Positions 1 through 10,457 are shown, numbered from the stretch's first letter. The stretch: DNA of 64,000 nt from Tricholoma matsutake (GCA_026075535.2 AP026538.1:16438337-16502336); one strand, 5' to 3'. Numbers and translations: made by a program. The notes: generated by a model from the letters alone, not told the origin.

Positions 1-65
1 GACAGGCTTAGATCTACCCCTGCATATTTAGTCAAAATGTAAACAGAAACTGGGGTTACATGGAC
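1..65 (+). pseudogene. A1: 5' fragment of family A ORF2 (endonuclease start)
   Basis: This matches the first codons of ORF2, including the SQNVNRNWGYMD stretch at the start of the AP-endonuclease domain. A deletion of about 7 nt relative to the other copies shifts the frame. It is cut at 65/66 by the poly(T) start of minus-strand copy A2, so it is the flank of an older plus-strand element that extends left of the window. Confidence 0.75.
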
Positions 66-1868
66 TTTTTTTTTTTTTTTTTGGGTCAAAAATTTATAAC
101 GCGGCGCCCGATCGCAGTCCGCGGCAGAGATGTACAAACGAAGTACACTACGCCCAGCCCAAGTCCTCCTCCTGCTAATCTTTGCACCAACCACCTGGAT
201 ACCTGCGACGACTACTAAGGGGGCCCCCTTTATCGAGTAAACGGACTTGCCAGTGGTGGCGTACCGACAACCCGAGCTTGACGCTGCCATGTACCCCGAA
301 TCCCTATGGGTATGTGTGCAAGATTTAGGGGAAACTGCCGCCCCGACGTGAGCCTCTCAGCTCGGAAAGGAAGGCGTAGTCGGCGTCGAAGCCGTAACGC
401 ACGACCGACAGTGGATCTGGAAGCGCTCAGGCGCCTCCCCGAACCAGTACCTGGGTTTGTGTCCCCCCTCCCTGACAGTCGCTCCTGAACACGGGTGGGC
501 CCCCTTTATGAGGGTTAACGGACTCGTCTGGTGCCCAATGGCCACCCCGACATACCGATAACACTAGCCAAGACCAGACGGGGGTCATACGCCCTGCGCG
601 CACAACCTATCCTGGGTCCCACGCAAGTGAGTTGAACAATCCAAGTGCAGGATTATTGTCCATGAATTCGTTAAAGCCTTCGACCGAGTCTGGGCTTGTA
701 CGAGTCTCTTTGCGGTCTACTTGAGGGCAGACGCGTAATAAGTGGTCTCGAGTTTGTATCTCGGGGCCATGGCACCAACATTGGTATTCCCCGTCAAGGG
801 ATAGGCGTTGACGATACTCCCCTATAGGAGCATGGCCAGTCATCATGCGAGTTGAACGAGAGGTCAACGTAGTGTTGCCCCCCATTACTTTCAGCCAAGG
901 CCCACCCTTGTGAGTCGAGGGTAAAACTGGCTTCCCGCCCACTCCTTTGAGTTGGTAGAAGTGCCACCCACGGTACGCCGGATCTGAGAACCGGGTGTGC
1001 CAATCCTTGCAAACGGCCTTTTTGACCTGGTTTTTAAGGTAGTCTAAAGACATCCGTGGGTGTCTGCCCACTGAGATCTTGGTAGATGTAGCGACATCAT
1101 GAGCCATCTTGTGCGCATTCCACTCGAATTTTGAGGGGACGTGCCAGAATGTAACGGTTCTCTCCTCATCCCCAGCTAGCCAGGGGCGAAGGGAGCGACA
1201 AGCGTCCAGGGCGAAGATTTGCCCAGAACGTGGTTTTGGATCAATTAGGGACTCGATGCCCGTAGTAGAATCCGAGAAAATCACCAACTTTTTGCAGCCT
1301 CTGCTGCAGGCAGCTGAGACGCCTAGTTGGAGAGCGAAGAGTTCGACTTCTGGGGGGGTTCTCCTCCCAGAGGCTGAGACAACGCGATCCACCTGTTCTC
1401 CCTGTCCGAAGACAAGAGCGCAGGCGACAGCTTGAAACTTAGCATCAGTGGGCACCGAGGCGTCCACCGCAACGACGAGAGTGTCATCCTCTGCCTGGGC
1501 AGAGGCCCAGGCCTTGTCGAGGTCACTCCTGTAAGAATTCCTCGCTCCATCCTCCTTAGAGGTGAGGCGATGAGAGGAGAAATGAGTGGGGAATAGATCC
1601 CTCACTCTGTTTCCAGGTGTGTTTTCTTCCCCAAAGGGGTCGAACTCATCGCCTGGTACAAGGGCTAACGCAGCAGCTGAGGCGACGGATGGACCTTGCA
1701 GGTTGAGTGTGTCGAGCACGTTCCCTCCCCAGAGACCTAGCTCATGAGAATGGGTGGTGCCGACATGATTGGGCCCTAAGATCGCTCTTAGGGGGTGTGA
1801 TGGAGCCAATAGGGGGGTTCTGAATACCCCTCTGTCGACTAATCGACGCAGTAACAGCTGCATAGGCA
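66..1868 (-). mobile_element. A2: 3' part of a family A LINE
   Basis: The poly(T) run at 66-82 is the poly(A) tail read on the other strand. It is followed by the family A terminal block (TTATAAATTTTTGACCC in sense), a 3' UTR of about 525 bp and the end of ORF2. Homology to A stops at about 1868, where a family B 5' end in the opposite orientation begins. No TSD was found at the right side, so this is either a 5' truncation or a later rearrangement. Confidence 0.85.
607..1868 (-). pseudogene. A2 ORF2 C-terminal part (RNase H and CCHC)
   Basis: An open frame of about 420 codons corresponds to the last third of ORF2. It starts at the PMQLLLRRLVD segment after the RT thumb region. It carries the RNase H acidic residues (VDAS, EVELF, FSDS, AHDVA) and the terminal CWC...H....C knuckle. 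The stop is at 607-609. There is no endonuclease or RT, so it cannot support transposition alone. The few codons upstream of 1868 read into B leader sequence and are not part of the protein. Confidence 0.85.
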
Positions 1869-1869
1869 C

Positions 1870-2082
1870 GCTCCTTGACTTGTTACAACCACCATAAATA
1901 GTGGTAAACACCTCTGCTCAACGTTGCACGCGACGTCGACACTTCAATTTTCGTCCGATTTTCGCTCGGATTTCGTCATCACGAACGCTCTCGGCGTCTC
2001 CAGGCCTGCCCTGATTTGCTAAGAGATCCGTCCATCCGATCTCTGTGGATGCCCCGGTCACTGTTTTTGACAGTGTCTGCTA
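1870..2082 (+). mobile_element. B1: 5' end fragment of family B
   Basis: It starts with the family B 5' end (GCTCCTTGACTTGTTAC, then the ACCACC...GTGGT hairpin). It continues about 213 nt to the CACTGT/ACAGTG hairpin at 2059-2075 and stops at 2082, where the poly(T) of A3 begins. It contains no ORF. It stands head to head with A2, and the rest of this B copy is not found on the far side of A3, so a deletion or exchange has occurred. Confidence 0.8.
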
Positions 2083-2396
2083 TTTTTTTTTTTTTTTTTT
2101 TTTTTGGGTCAAAAGTTTATAACGCGGCGCCCGATCGCAGTCCGCGGTAGAGACATACAAACGAAGTACGCTACGCCCAGCCCAAGTCCTCCTCCTGCTG
2201 ATCTTCGCACCAACCACCTGGATAGCTGCAACGACCACTAAGGGGGCCCCCTTTATCGAGTAAACGGACTTCCCAGTGGTGGCGTACCGACAACCCGGGC
2301 TTGACGATATCGTGTCCCCAAATCCCTACGGCCACCCCGACATACCGATAACACTAGCTAGAACCAGACGAGGGTCATACGCCCTGCGCGCACAAC

Positions 2397-4219
2397 CTAT
2401 CCTGGATCCCACGCAAGTGAGTTGAACGACCCAAGGGCTGGGTTATTGTCCATGAATTTGTGAAAGCCCTCGACAGAGTCGGGGCTTGCGCGAGTTTCTT
2501 TGCGATCCACCTTGGGGCAGACACGTAGTAAGTGGTCTCGAGTTTGTATCTCAGGACCAAGGCACCAACACTGGTATTCCCCGTCAAGGGATAAACGTTG
2601 ACGATACTCCCCTATAGGAGCATGGCCAGTCATCATGCGAGTTGAATGAGAGGTCAACGTAGTGTTGTTTCCCATTACTTTCAGCCAAGGCCCACCTTTG
2701 TGAGTCGAGGGTAATACTGGTTTTCCACCCACTCCTTTGAGTTGGTAGAAGTGTCGTCCACGGTACGCAGGATCTGCGAATCGAGTGTGCCAGTCCTTAC
2801 ACACGGCCTTTTCGACCTGGTTTCTAAGGTAATCTAAAGACGTCCGCGGGTGTCTGCCCACGGAGATCTTGGTAGATGTAGCTACATCATGAGCCATCTT
2901 GTGTACGTTCCACTCGAACTTCGAGGGAACGTGCCAGAATGTAACATTTCTCTCCTCGTCCCCGGATAGCCAGGGACGAAGGGAGCGACAAGCGTCCAGA
3001 GCAAAGATTTGCTCAGAGCGTGGTTTAGGATCAGTTAGGGACTCAATGCCCGTAGTAGAATCCGAGAATATCACCAACTTTTTGCATCCTCTGCTGCACG
3101 CAGCCGAGACGCCCAGTTGGAGAGCAAAGAGTTCGACTTCTGGGGGGGTTCTCCTCCCAGAAGCAGAGACAACGCGATCCACCTGTTCTCCTTGTCCGAA
3201 GACCAGAGCACAGGCGACAGCCTGAAATTTAGCATCTGTGGGCACTGAGGCGTCCACTGCAACGACGAGAGTGTCGTCTTCGACCAGGGCAGAAGCCCAG
3301 GCTTTATCGAGGTCACTCCTATAAGAATTCCTCGCTTCATCCTCCTTAGAGGTGAGATGATGAGAGGAGAAACGAGTGGGGAATAAATCCTTCACTCTGT
3401 TTCCAGGTGTGTTTTCTTCCCCAAAGGGGTCGAATTCATCGCCTGGTACGAGGGCCAAGGCTGCAGCCGAAGCGACAGACGGCCCTTGCAAGGTGAGTGT
3501 GTCGAGCACGTTCCCTCCCCAGAGACCTAGCTCATGAGAATGGGTGGTGCCGATGTGATTGGGCCCTAAGATAGCTCTTAGGGGGTGTGAAGGAGCCAAT
3601 AGAGGCGTTCTGAATACCCCTCTGTCGACTAGACGACGCAGTAACAGCTGCATGGGCAGCAGTCCTGCGATGCTTTCCAGACCGCCGATTGGGGTGGTTC
3701 TGAAGGCACCGAGGATCCAGCGAGCAGCGATGGACTGCACCTGGGCCAGCGTTTTGATGACACCTTTGACGCGAGCGCCTTTGAAGTGCCATAATCTGAG
3801 ACCGTACGTCATAATGGGTACGACGCACGAACGGTAGAGTAGGCGTTTCTGCATAGGGGTTAGCCCTCTGACAGAATTGCCCAGCATTCCCATCGCCCTC
3901 GCAGTGGTGAGAGCTTTGGTGGAGTAGAATCGCATGTGCTCCTTGAAGGAGAGCTTACGGTCGAAGAAGAATCCGAGGTACCTCCAGGTGACCTTGGGTT
4001 TGAGAGGGGTATTGCCCGTATAGGGGGCAAATCCCAGATCGATGGGTAGGGGAGTGAACCTCCTCGCCCTTGAGAAATGAAATATTTCAGACTTGTCGTG
4101 TTCTAGGACAAGTCCGAGGGAGGTGAATGCCTGGAAGATCCAGCCATACGCTTTTTTGAGGAGGGGGAGATTATCCTCCAACTGTGGGGAGCGGGCGATG
4201 AGGGTACCATCGTCCACAT
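2397..4219 (-). pseudogene. A3 ORF2, 3' segment (late RT, RNase H, CCHC)
   Basis: The open frame from the B2 insertion to the stop at 2397-2399 covers the end of the RT catalytic motif (DDGTL), thumb, RNase H and C-terminal CCHC. All four RNase H acidic positions (VDAS, EVELF, FSDS, AHDVA) are present. The frame is continuous with the segment at 6475-8534 once the B2 insertion and one 13-bp duplication are removed. The only disabling lesion seen in ORF2 is the insertion itself. Confidence 0.9.
4207..4219. repeat. Target-site duplication of B2, left copy
   Basis: CCATCGTCCACAT at 4207-4219 is repeated at 6475-6487 on the other side of B2. Both copies lie in A3 ORF2 at the RT YVDD region, which proves a nested insertion. 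Confidence 0.95.
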
Positions 4220-4850
4220 TTTTTTTTTTTTTGGGTCAACAATTTATAACGCGGGGCTCGATCGCAGTCCGCGGAGCAGGATACAAACTTGGGTACTACT
4301 GTAACTACGCTTCCCCTCCCCCATCTCCTACCCAGGTCCTCGTTTTAGCCACTTTAGGCGGGCAGTGCCACAGACGTTGGCCTCTCAGCCAGGAAAGGCA
4401 ATAATCTGGAGGGGGAGCCCCCCCTCCCGAAGCTAGCCATTAACTCGTCCACCAGTGCAGAACGGTCCCCCAGCCACATATCCAACCGAAGTCAGATCAG
4501 GCGCGGCCGTGTTAATTCACTGTAAATCCCCCCTTGCGGGAGGAATAACCGTCTGCATGCTCCTGGCCAGCGAGGATTGACCACCCCAGACGAATGAGGT
4601 GGACCATCACCGCGCTCCCGCACGAGTGACAGAGATGTGGTAGCTGGTTGTTCACCTGGTTATTCACCGGAACTACCGTGGATAGGGGGCCAAGGCCCCC
4701 TTCGAGTAGATGCCGTCGAGGGCACACGCTCAGTAACAACGTCCCCCCCGCAGCGGGGAGAAGGTAGAGGGAAGCGACAAACTGTCACTATCCCGATATC
4801 GGCCACCAACTAATTGGTGGGAGTAGATGTGGGGGGGTGACACCCCCCTT

Positions 4851-5690
4851 TCAGTAGCGGCGCTGCTGTGCTCGAGGACCTCGAGGACGGCGGCGTCGTG
4901 ATGAGGACGAGGGTTCCCCATGATGGAGCTCTACATGAGCTGCCTGCCTAGCCGCGTAGGAAGCCCTGAAGGCTGCCGGTGATGTGAGGTCGAGAGGCAA
5001 TCCGGCAGCTGCTAGTTCTGCCGACATTGGCTCAGACAATCGCCAGGTGGTCGTGAATAGTTCCCAGGCCATCTGACGCCATGCGTTCCTCTCAATGAGC
5101 GGAACGGCGGATACTCGGACGGTACCGACGAAAATCGTCATAGCCTCCAGTAAATGTAGAAAGCCATGAGAGGTGGACGTTATGTCCACCCTCTCATCTC
5201 TCGACAACGGAGGCTCATCCTCCACCAACTCTGGGATGGCGGATGAACCCGGTGATGTGGGGAGGGGCGGCGCAGATTGCTCCTGCTGCCCCTCCGGATA
5301 GAGGAGCTCGGCGATGCCGAGCTCTTGATTGTTGTTGGCCTCGAGCCCAAGCTCGAGAGCCAGATCATGCACTTCATCGGCTATCACTTGTGATGCCAAG
5401 AAGCGGTTTATCGTCTCCTGCGAGGCTAGCTCGGTGAGACCCGGAATGAATTCGACGTCTCTGCCGGTGGCAGAGCCGTCGTCGTCGTCTGGCAGGTCGG
5501 AGGAGTCATCCTCCGCCCAAAGATTGTGGAACTGGTTAGCCACATCAGAGTCCCATCCGCTCAGGGAGACGTGTCCGAACTCTGGGAGGTAATTGTCGTC
5601 GAAGTCTGCGAAGTCGGCGTTTGTGTATAGGAGGGGGTCGCCATGAGCCGCCTGGTGTCGAGTTCGCGCTCTGCGGTTTGTAGAGGGCAT
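4851..5690 (-). CDS. Family B protein, type 1 (279 aa, unknown function)
   Basis: I do not recognise a known domain. Residues 1-13 are basic (RRARTRH). Residues 59-72 are strongly acidic (EDDSSDLPDDDDG). A conserved QELGIAELLYPE block lies at 122-133 and IPELVEDE at 152-159. A highly conserved, probably helical region spans about 173-247 (RNAWRQMAWELF, then TTWRLSE and PLDLTSPAAF). The tail is arginine-rich (265-278, RRRRPRGPRAQQRR), suggesting nucleic-acid binding or nuclear import. The C-terminal half is nearly identical to the ORFs at 35004-35840 and 62002-62811, although the N-terminus differs from the latter. The start is the first ATG after the leader. The protein is not part of A ORF1 or ORF2. 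A role as an RNA-binding or RT-recruiting factor is speculation. Confidence 0.8.
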   Translation of the reverse strand: MPSTNRRARTRHQAAHGDPLLYTNADFADFDDNYLPEFGHVSLSGWDSDVANQFHNLWAEDDSSDLPDDDDGSATGRDVEFIPGLTELASQETINRFLASQVIADEVHDLALELGLEANNNQELGIAELLYPEGQQEQSAPPLPTSPGSSAIPELVEDEPPLSRDERVDITSTSHGFLHLLEAMTIFVGTVRVSAVPLIERNAWRQMAWELFTTTWRLSEPMSAELAAAGLPLDLTSPAAFRASYAARQAAHVELHHGEPSSSSRRRRPRGPRAQQRRY

Positions 5691-6466
5691 TGAGGATGAT
5701 TTAGCAGAAGTAGATGACGGTAAAAGTCAAGGTACGTAGCGTGATAACGATAACAGACGGTCCCTTATCTCAATTCCGGGTCCACCCGACACAGCCTCCA
5801 GACGCTCCGAGGGGGCAGACAGGCCGCAAATCCTGCTGCAGATTGGGAGGGGCAATTGAACCCGGTTCCGAACACCTTGAGGGTGTGAGTGCCGGAGGTA
5901 AAGAGTCGGTGGTAAGTAGCGGCCACCAGAGCGTTGACCTAGCCACCAGGGGGCACCATCGCCCGGCCCCTTTTAATGATGGTGTATTCCAATGGGTAGT
6001 CAGTGTAGCAGGTCTCTAGATGTAGAAACTCACGCAACATGGAGGTAGGAAGCCTCCCAGACGACCCACAATCCAGTGAATATGTCCCTCCTCCTGAACC
6101 AGACCTCCCCCAGCTAAGCGAATGCGACGACTTGGGCGAGCGTTGAAGTAGGCATCCCACACCCACTCTAAGCCCCCATAGGGGCCCAGACTACTCTTTC
6201 ATTGCCAACACTCACCTAACCAGGATCCTCGAAGCCCAGGAGAACGAGACGAATAGCAGACACTGTCAAAAACAGTGACCGGGGCATCCACAGAGATCGG
6301 ATGGACGGATCTCTTAGCAAATCAGGGCAGGCCTGGAGACGCCGAGAGCGTTCGTGATGGCGAAATCCGATCGAAAATCGGACCAAAATTGAGGTGTCGA
6401 CGTCGCGTGCAACGTTGAGCAGAGGTGTTTACCACTATTTATGGTGGTTGTAACAAGTCAAGGAGC
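5691..6466 (-). promoter_or_regulatory. B2 5' leader with conserved hairpins
   Basis: The leader of about 775 nt has no long ORF. It contains a 5'-terminal hairpin (CCAC...GTGG close to the start), a TCCGAT...ATCGGA stem, and a stem CACTGT-TTTTG-ACAGTG at 6261-6277. The last is supported by paired base changes in other B copies. It may contain an internal promoter, which the sequence cannot show. Confidence 0.55.
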
Positions 6467-6474
6467 GTTTTTGG

Positions 6475-8534
6475 CCATCGTCCACATAGGACATGAGGTC
6501 GACATCTCTGCCGACTTCGCTTCTCCTGAAGAGCTTCATGATGGGCATCAAATATAACGCCGACAGGACAGGGGACAGAGCAGACCCCTGTCCCACCCCC
6601 ACATCTGCTGCAAAGGAGCCCGATGAGAAAGCGTTCCATTTGTAGGTCGTCTTGCGACCAACTAGGTAAGACCGGAAGAAGTTCACTACTTGCGCAGGGA
6701 ACCCCGACCGAGAGGTGATTTCCAACAGAACCTGGTGGTTCAAGGAGGGGAAGAATTGAGCGATGTCGAAAGCGACAACGCTCGTTTTAAGTCCCTTGGC
6801 CCAACCTGCCCTAACCAGGTGGGTAAGGTAGATACCCGCATCCTCAGTGGAACGCTGGGCGACGCCTCCAAATTGATTTTGTTCGAAAGCCTCGTGTGCG
6901 ACACCGTCGAACTGAAGTCGCCTCGACAACATCTTTTCGACTAATTTACCCAGAGTGTTCAGAAGCACGATGGGCCTGAACGACTTAGGGGTAGAGTAAT
7001 TAGGTTTCCCTGGTTTGGGGATAATAACCGACAGGGACTCCTTAAAATGATCTGGCCAGTGGCCAGCGGTGATGCACGCCTCAGCAATGCGGGTGATGAG
7101 CCCTGCCACTTCTGGGTTGCTACACCAGTGTTTTAGGTGCGACCACGTAACATGATCGGGACCTGGAGCGGAACGGGAAGAACACGCATTTAGCGCTTCT
7201 TTCATTTCCGTAACGGAGAACGGGATCCAGGCCCTTTCAGGCACCGGATCAAGTTCATCCAGGATGCTCAGATCGACTACTCGATCTGAGGCAGCGTTAT
7301 AGGACCCATCCAGGGCAGCCCAAAGGGAGTCCAGATCGTTGCAGGGTTCTCCCCGATAGGAGATAGCCTCGTACGACGGGAGGTTGCGTTGACGAGTCCA
7401 GGACATCAAATCCCAAGGTCGTCTGTTCATCGTAGCCACTTCCTGGATACGGTCGTCGAAAAAGTTGCGCTTCGCGTGTCGCATGACTTTCCTATAGAGC
7501 TTCCAGTCCTCTTTGTCACGAGAGGCTCTGTACGCGTCGAGGGCGCCACTGCATTCGTCTGTCCACCAGCCTTTGGACGACTTGCCGAGGCGAGATTCCT
7601 TGGCATGGTTTTCCCATGCCTTGTTTAAAATCGTTGATATCGCCGAAACGATCTCATCGATTTCTGCCGAAGTATCTCCGTGCCAGTTTAGCCACGGAGT
7701 TAAAGCGGAGGAGACAGCATCTCGATAAGATGCTTCCTCCTCGGATCCTTTTTTGATGGACCACTTGGTAACCGGAACCAAAGATCCCGGACCAGGCAGA
7801 ACTAACGTCAGGGGGGCGTGGTCAGACGTTCCCCTGGCTTCAGGTACAATCTCGCAGTACAGTACAAATCTAAGATCTGTAGGTACGAACATCAGGTCGA
7901 TCACCGTGGGGTGAAGGCCCTGTTGTGGGGGGAAGTGGGTAGGGCCCTCCACTACTGGTAGAGCTCTGGTCAGGCCTAGTGCCATAGCCGTTTCCACTAA
8001 GTGGTCAGCATGAATTGAGTGTGCAGGCCCCTGGGGGTCCCAGGATGCGTGTCTCACGTTGAAATCGCCGCACATGAAGTGTAGTTGGGGGATCAGCATG
8101 ACGCTCTCAAATAAGAGCGTGATGGCAGAGTGTTGGCTATCCGAGTAGACGTTAGCGAGTAGCATGACGTCTTCCCCTATTCCCAGGGAAAAGAGGAGGA
8201 TGTCACGATCGTCGATCAGATCTCGTCTGAGACCAGGTCTTAGATTAGCGATGCTGTTCGCAAAATAGACGGCAACGCGTGGAGGGGACTCGATTCCCGA
8301 CAGGCGCACCAAGGTACCCCAGTTAGGGCTCATTGGTGCGCCGATAACTTCCTCCCCTTCCCTGTTGTGGGCAGAAGGGGCGTGTCTTATTAAGCGCCAA
8401 GGCGGCTCTTGGATGAAAAGCAAATCATAGTCGTCTACGAAATCTGCCAGTAAAGAGTCCATGTAACCCCAGTTTCTGTTTACATTCTGACTAAATATGC
8501 GTAGCTGGGGGGTGGATCTGAGTCTATCCCTCAT
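6475..8534 (-). pseudogene. A3 ORF2, 5' segment (endonuclease and RT)
   Basis: ORF2 starts at 8534, immediately after the ORF1 stop. The AP endonuclease carries SQNVNRN, QEPPW, CGDFNVRH and TSDHA. The RT carries APGPDHVTW, IPKPGK, AFDIAQFFPS, GQGSALSP and the YVDD box. The frame is open to the B2 insertion at YVDD and resumes at 4219. The broken end near 6435-6474 reads through B2 leader sequence. Confidence 0.9.
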
Positions 8535-10457
8535 TTACGTTCGGCCACCGTGTCCTGCGGGATGGTAAGTAAGAGGAGAGCGAGAGTTGCGTCTCGTACT
8601 CACCTCGTCGTAGCGAGCTTTGATCCAATCGCGGTCAAAGCGATGTCGCCAGAAATTGCATTGACGATCGTCGGATGCGTGATTCTTCCGGCAGTTTATG
8701 CATCTGGCCAGGTGAGGACATGCTGCCCCCTCTGGGGTAGCTGGGATGGGAGGGGTCGCCTTGGCGTTCCCCTTACAGCACCCCGCTAGGGCACGATGGT
8801 GCTCCTTACGGTGTGGGCCTGCACAGATCGGGCATTTCGACTGTGGAGCTCTGCATGCTGGGGTGGGGTGACCCCACTTCCAGCATCGTTGGCATAGCGG
8901 GAGCCCAGGGTTTGCCCTGGCTGCCCTAACGTAGGCGACATAGCGTCCGAATTGGACGCCACGCCCGATGAGAGCTTTCGCTCGTGCGCCGCTGACCGAG
9001 TCAGCAATGTTGAGGTAAACGGTGCACGTATCCGACATTCTCGAATCACGTACGACCCTTGGGGGGACCTGCAGCACGGTGAGGTCAGAAATGCCTGACT
9101 TCCCCAGGTGAGCTATGACGACATCCGGCGTAATTGCCTTGTCGTTTGCAATGTAGGGCACGTCTACCAACTTGAGGTAGGACGTGGACGTTGGTAACGC
9201 TGCATCGATTTGGAGCGCGTAGGGGAAGGCTTTGTGGGCCGCCTCCTTGAAACATCGTAGGTCCTCGTCTGAGGCCACTACGTCGGTGGACACCGAGAGA
9301 TTCCCAGCATGCATGGTGGCAGACTGCGCCACTAACTTAGAGTGGTGCAGTCCTAAGGTCGTCCGGACATGGTCCAAAAAGTCAGCAGGGTTCGTACCCT
9401 CCTCGAGGGGGGGTCGAACGTGAACAAGAACCTGTCTGCACGACGGTCCATGGACGGTGGGCGAAGGCTTTGAAGCCTTGGGCCTGGATGGGCCGACGTG
9501 CTGCTGGATGTCAGCTAGCTTGTCGGTTGGAAGCTCAGGGAAGGCCTTGGCTAGTCGCACAAGGCCGTCCATGGATGTATTAGGTGCTCGCCCCCCAGGG
9601 AAGCGAGCGACCTGAGCAAATGTCCCCTTGCCCGAAGGCTTGGTCGACATGTTCACAGGGGGAGGCGGTCCTCTGCCCCATGACGAAGAAGTGCCCCCTG
9701 TTGGGGGTTTAGGAAGAGGTCGAGCCCCTCTCGGGCCTCGTGTCCTCGCAGATTTGTGAGGGGGGGGGCGTGGCCCATCCCATCCCTCTAGGTGCTCCGT
9801 CCTTGGGACGTCGTTGGGGTCAGTAGTCGCAGGGCGTTTGCCTGCCTTACTAGCCCGGTCAATGGCTCTTCGGAGGGTTGTGTTCCCCGAGTCGCGGTGA
9901 AATCCCACTGTGGTCGCTGCATACAGCACCGCCCCCAGTTGTTCTGCAATTTCCTGCCGTTGTTCAGCAGTAGGTTGTCGGGCTCCAGTCCTGTTTAGAA
10001 CAGTGATGAATCCCTGAGCATATTCCCCGAGGTCGTGGGCGAAGGTGACTGGACCAGACCAATCGTCGTCCGCATCGCTCGCCATCACCGTGTCTTGGAT
10101 CACGGGTTCGGGGTTGGGTGTCATGGCCTCGTCCCCCCACCTAGAGGCAGGGGTGGAAGGCGTGGTAGGAGGTGCAGGGGACGCTGTGGCCCTCCTGGGA
10201 GATAATGTCGGCATGCTGAATCGCTGTGCGCGAGGTGTGATCGTTCCGGCCCCATAGGGGGAGGGAGTTGGAGAACTTCTTTGGGACTGATGAGGGCCCA
10301 CGGAAGGTGCTATCTGTGAGGATCTGCGGCCCCCAGAGGGCCGCAGAGAGTCAATGGGATCGTCACCAGGAGTTCTGGGCGTACCGGCTCTGGAAGGGTT
10401 CCCCTCGTCCATCGCTTCGCCCGATCTCCCCCTTATTCTCGATAAAGAATCAGACAT
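8535..10457 (-). CDS. A3 ORF1: gag-like RNA-binding protein (640 aa, intact)
   Basis: This is an open frame of 641 codons including the stop. It starts at the ATG that follows the ~127-nt 5' UTR (MSDSLSRIRGRSGE). The first ~110 residues are Ser/Pro/Arg-rich and look disordered. A conserved central region (TFAQVARFPGGRAPN, then VLVHVRPP) precedes three CCHC knuckles near the C-terminus: CQRCWKWGHPTPAC, CPIC...H...C and CINCRKNHASDDRQC. The family role is to coat the element RNA and form the RNP. The TAA at 8535-8537 is followed directly, in frame, by the ORF2 ATG. This copy keeps the CGA codon that is TGA in A4, A7 and A9. It belongs to subtype A-1. Confidence 0.92.
   Translation of the reverse strand: MSDSLSRIRGRSGEAMDEGNPSRAGTPRTPGDDPIDSLRPSGGRRSSQIAPSVGPHQSQRSSPTPSPYGAGTITPRAQRFSMPTLSPRRATASPAPPTTPSTPASRWGDEAMTPNPEPVIQDTVMASDADDDWSGPVTFAHDLGEYAQGFITVLNRTGARQPTAEQRQEIAEQLGAVLYAATTVGFHRDSGNTTLRRAIDRASKAGKRPATTDPNDVPRTEHLEGWDGPRPPPHKSARTRGPRGARPLPKPPTGGTSSSWGRGPPPPVNMSTKPSGKGTFAQVARFPGGRAPNTSMDGLVRLAKAFPELPTDKLADIQQHVGPSRPKASKPSPTVHGPSCRQVLVHVRPPLEEGTNPADFLDHVRTTLGLHHSKLVAQSATMHAGNLSVSTDVVASDEDLRCFKEAAHKAFPYALQIDAALPTSTSYLKLVDVPYIANDKAITPDVVIAHLGKSGISDLTVLQVPPRVVRDSRMSDTCTVYLNIADSVSGARAKALIGRGVQFGRYVAYVRAARANPGLPLCQRCWKWGHPTPACRAPQSKCPICAGPHRKEHHRALAGCCKGNAKATPPIPATPEGAACPHLARCINCRKNHASDDRQCNFWRHRFDRDWIKARYDEVSTRRNSRSPLTYHPAGHGGRT

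Larger units (their letters stand above)
4220..6466 (-). mobile_element. B2: complete long family B element
   Basis: It runs from poly(T) (about 4220-4232, the 3' tail) to the 5' end GCTCCTTGACTTGTTAC in sense at 6466, about 2.25 kb, with one long ORF at 4851-5690. A perfect 13-bp TSD flanks it. Eight extra bases (6467-6474, GTTTTTGG on +) separate the 5' end from the right TSD. They are not found at other B 5' ends, so they look untemplated. There is no endonuclease or RT, so mobilisation must be in trans. The last ~55 nt (GCGGACTGCGATC...CGCGTTATAAA...TTGACCC) resemble the 3' end of family A. Confidence 0.93.
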
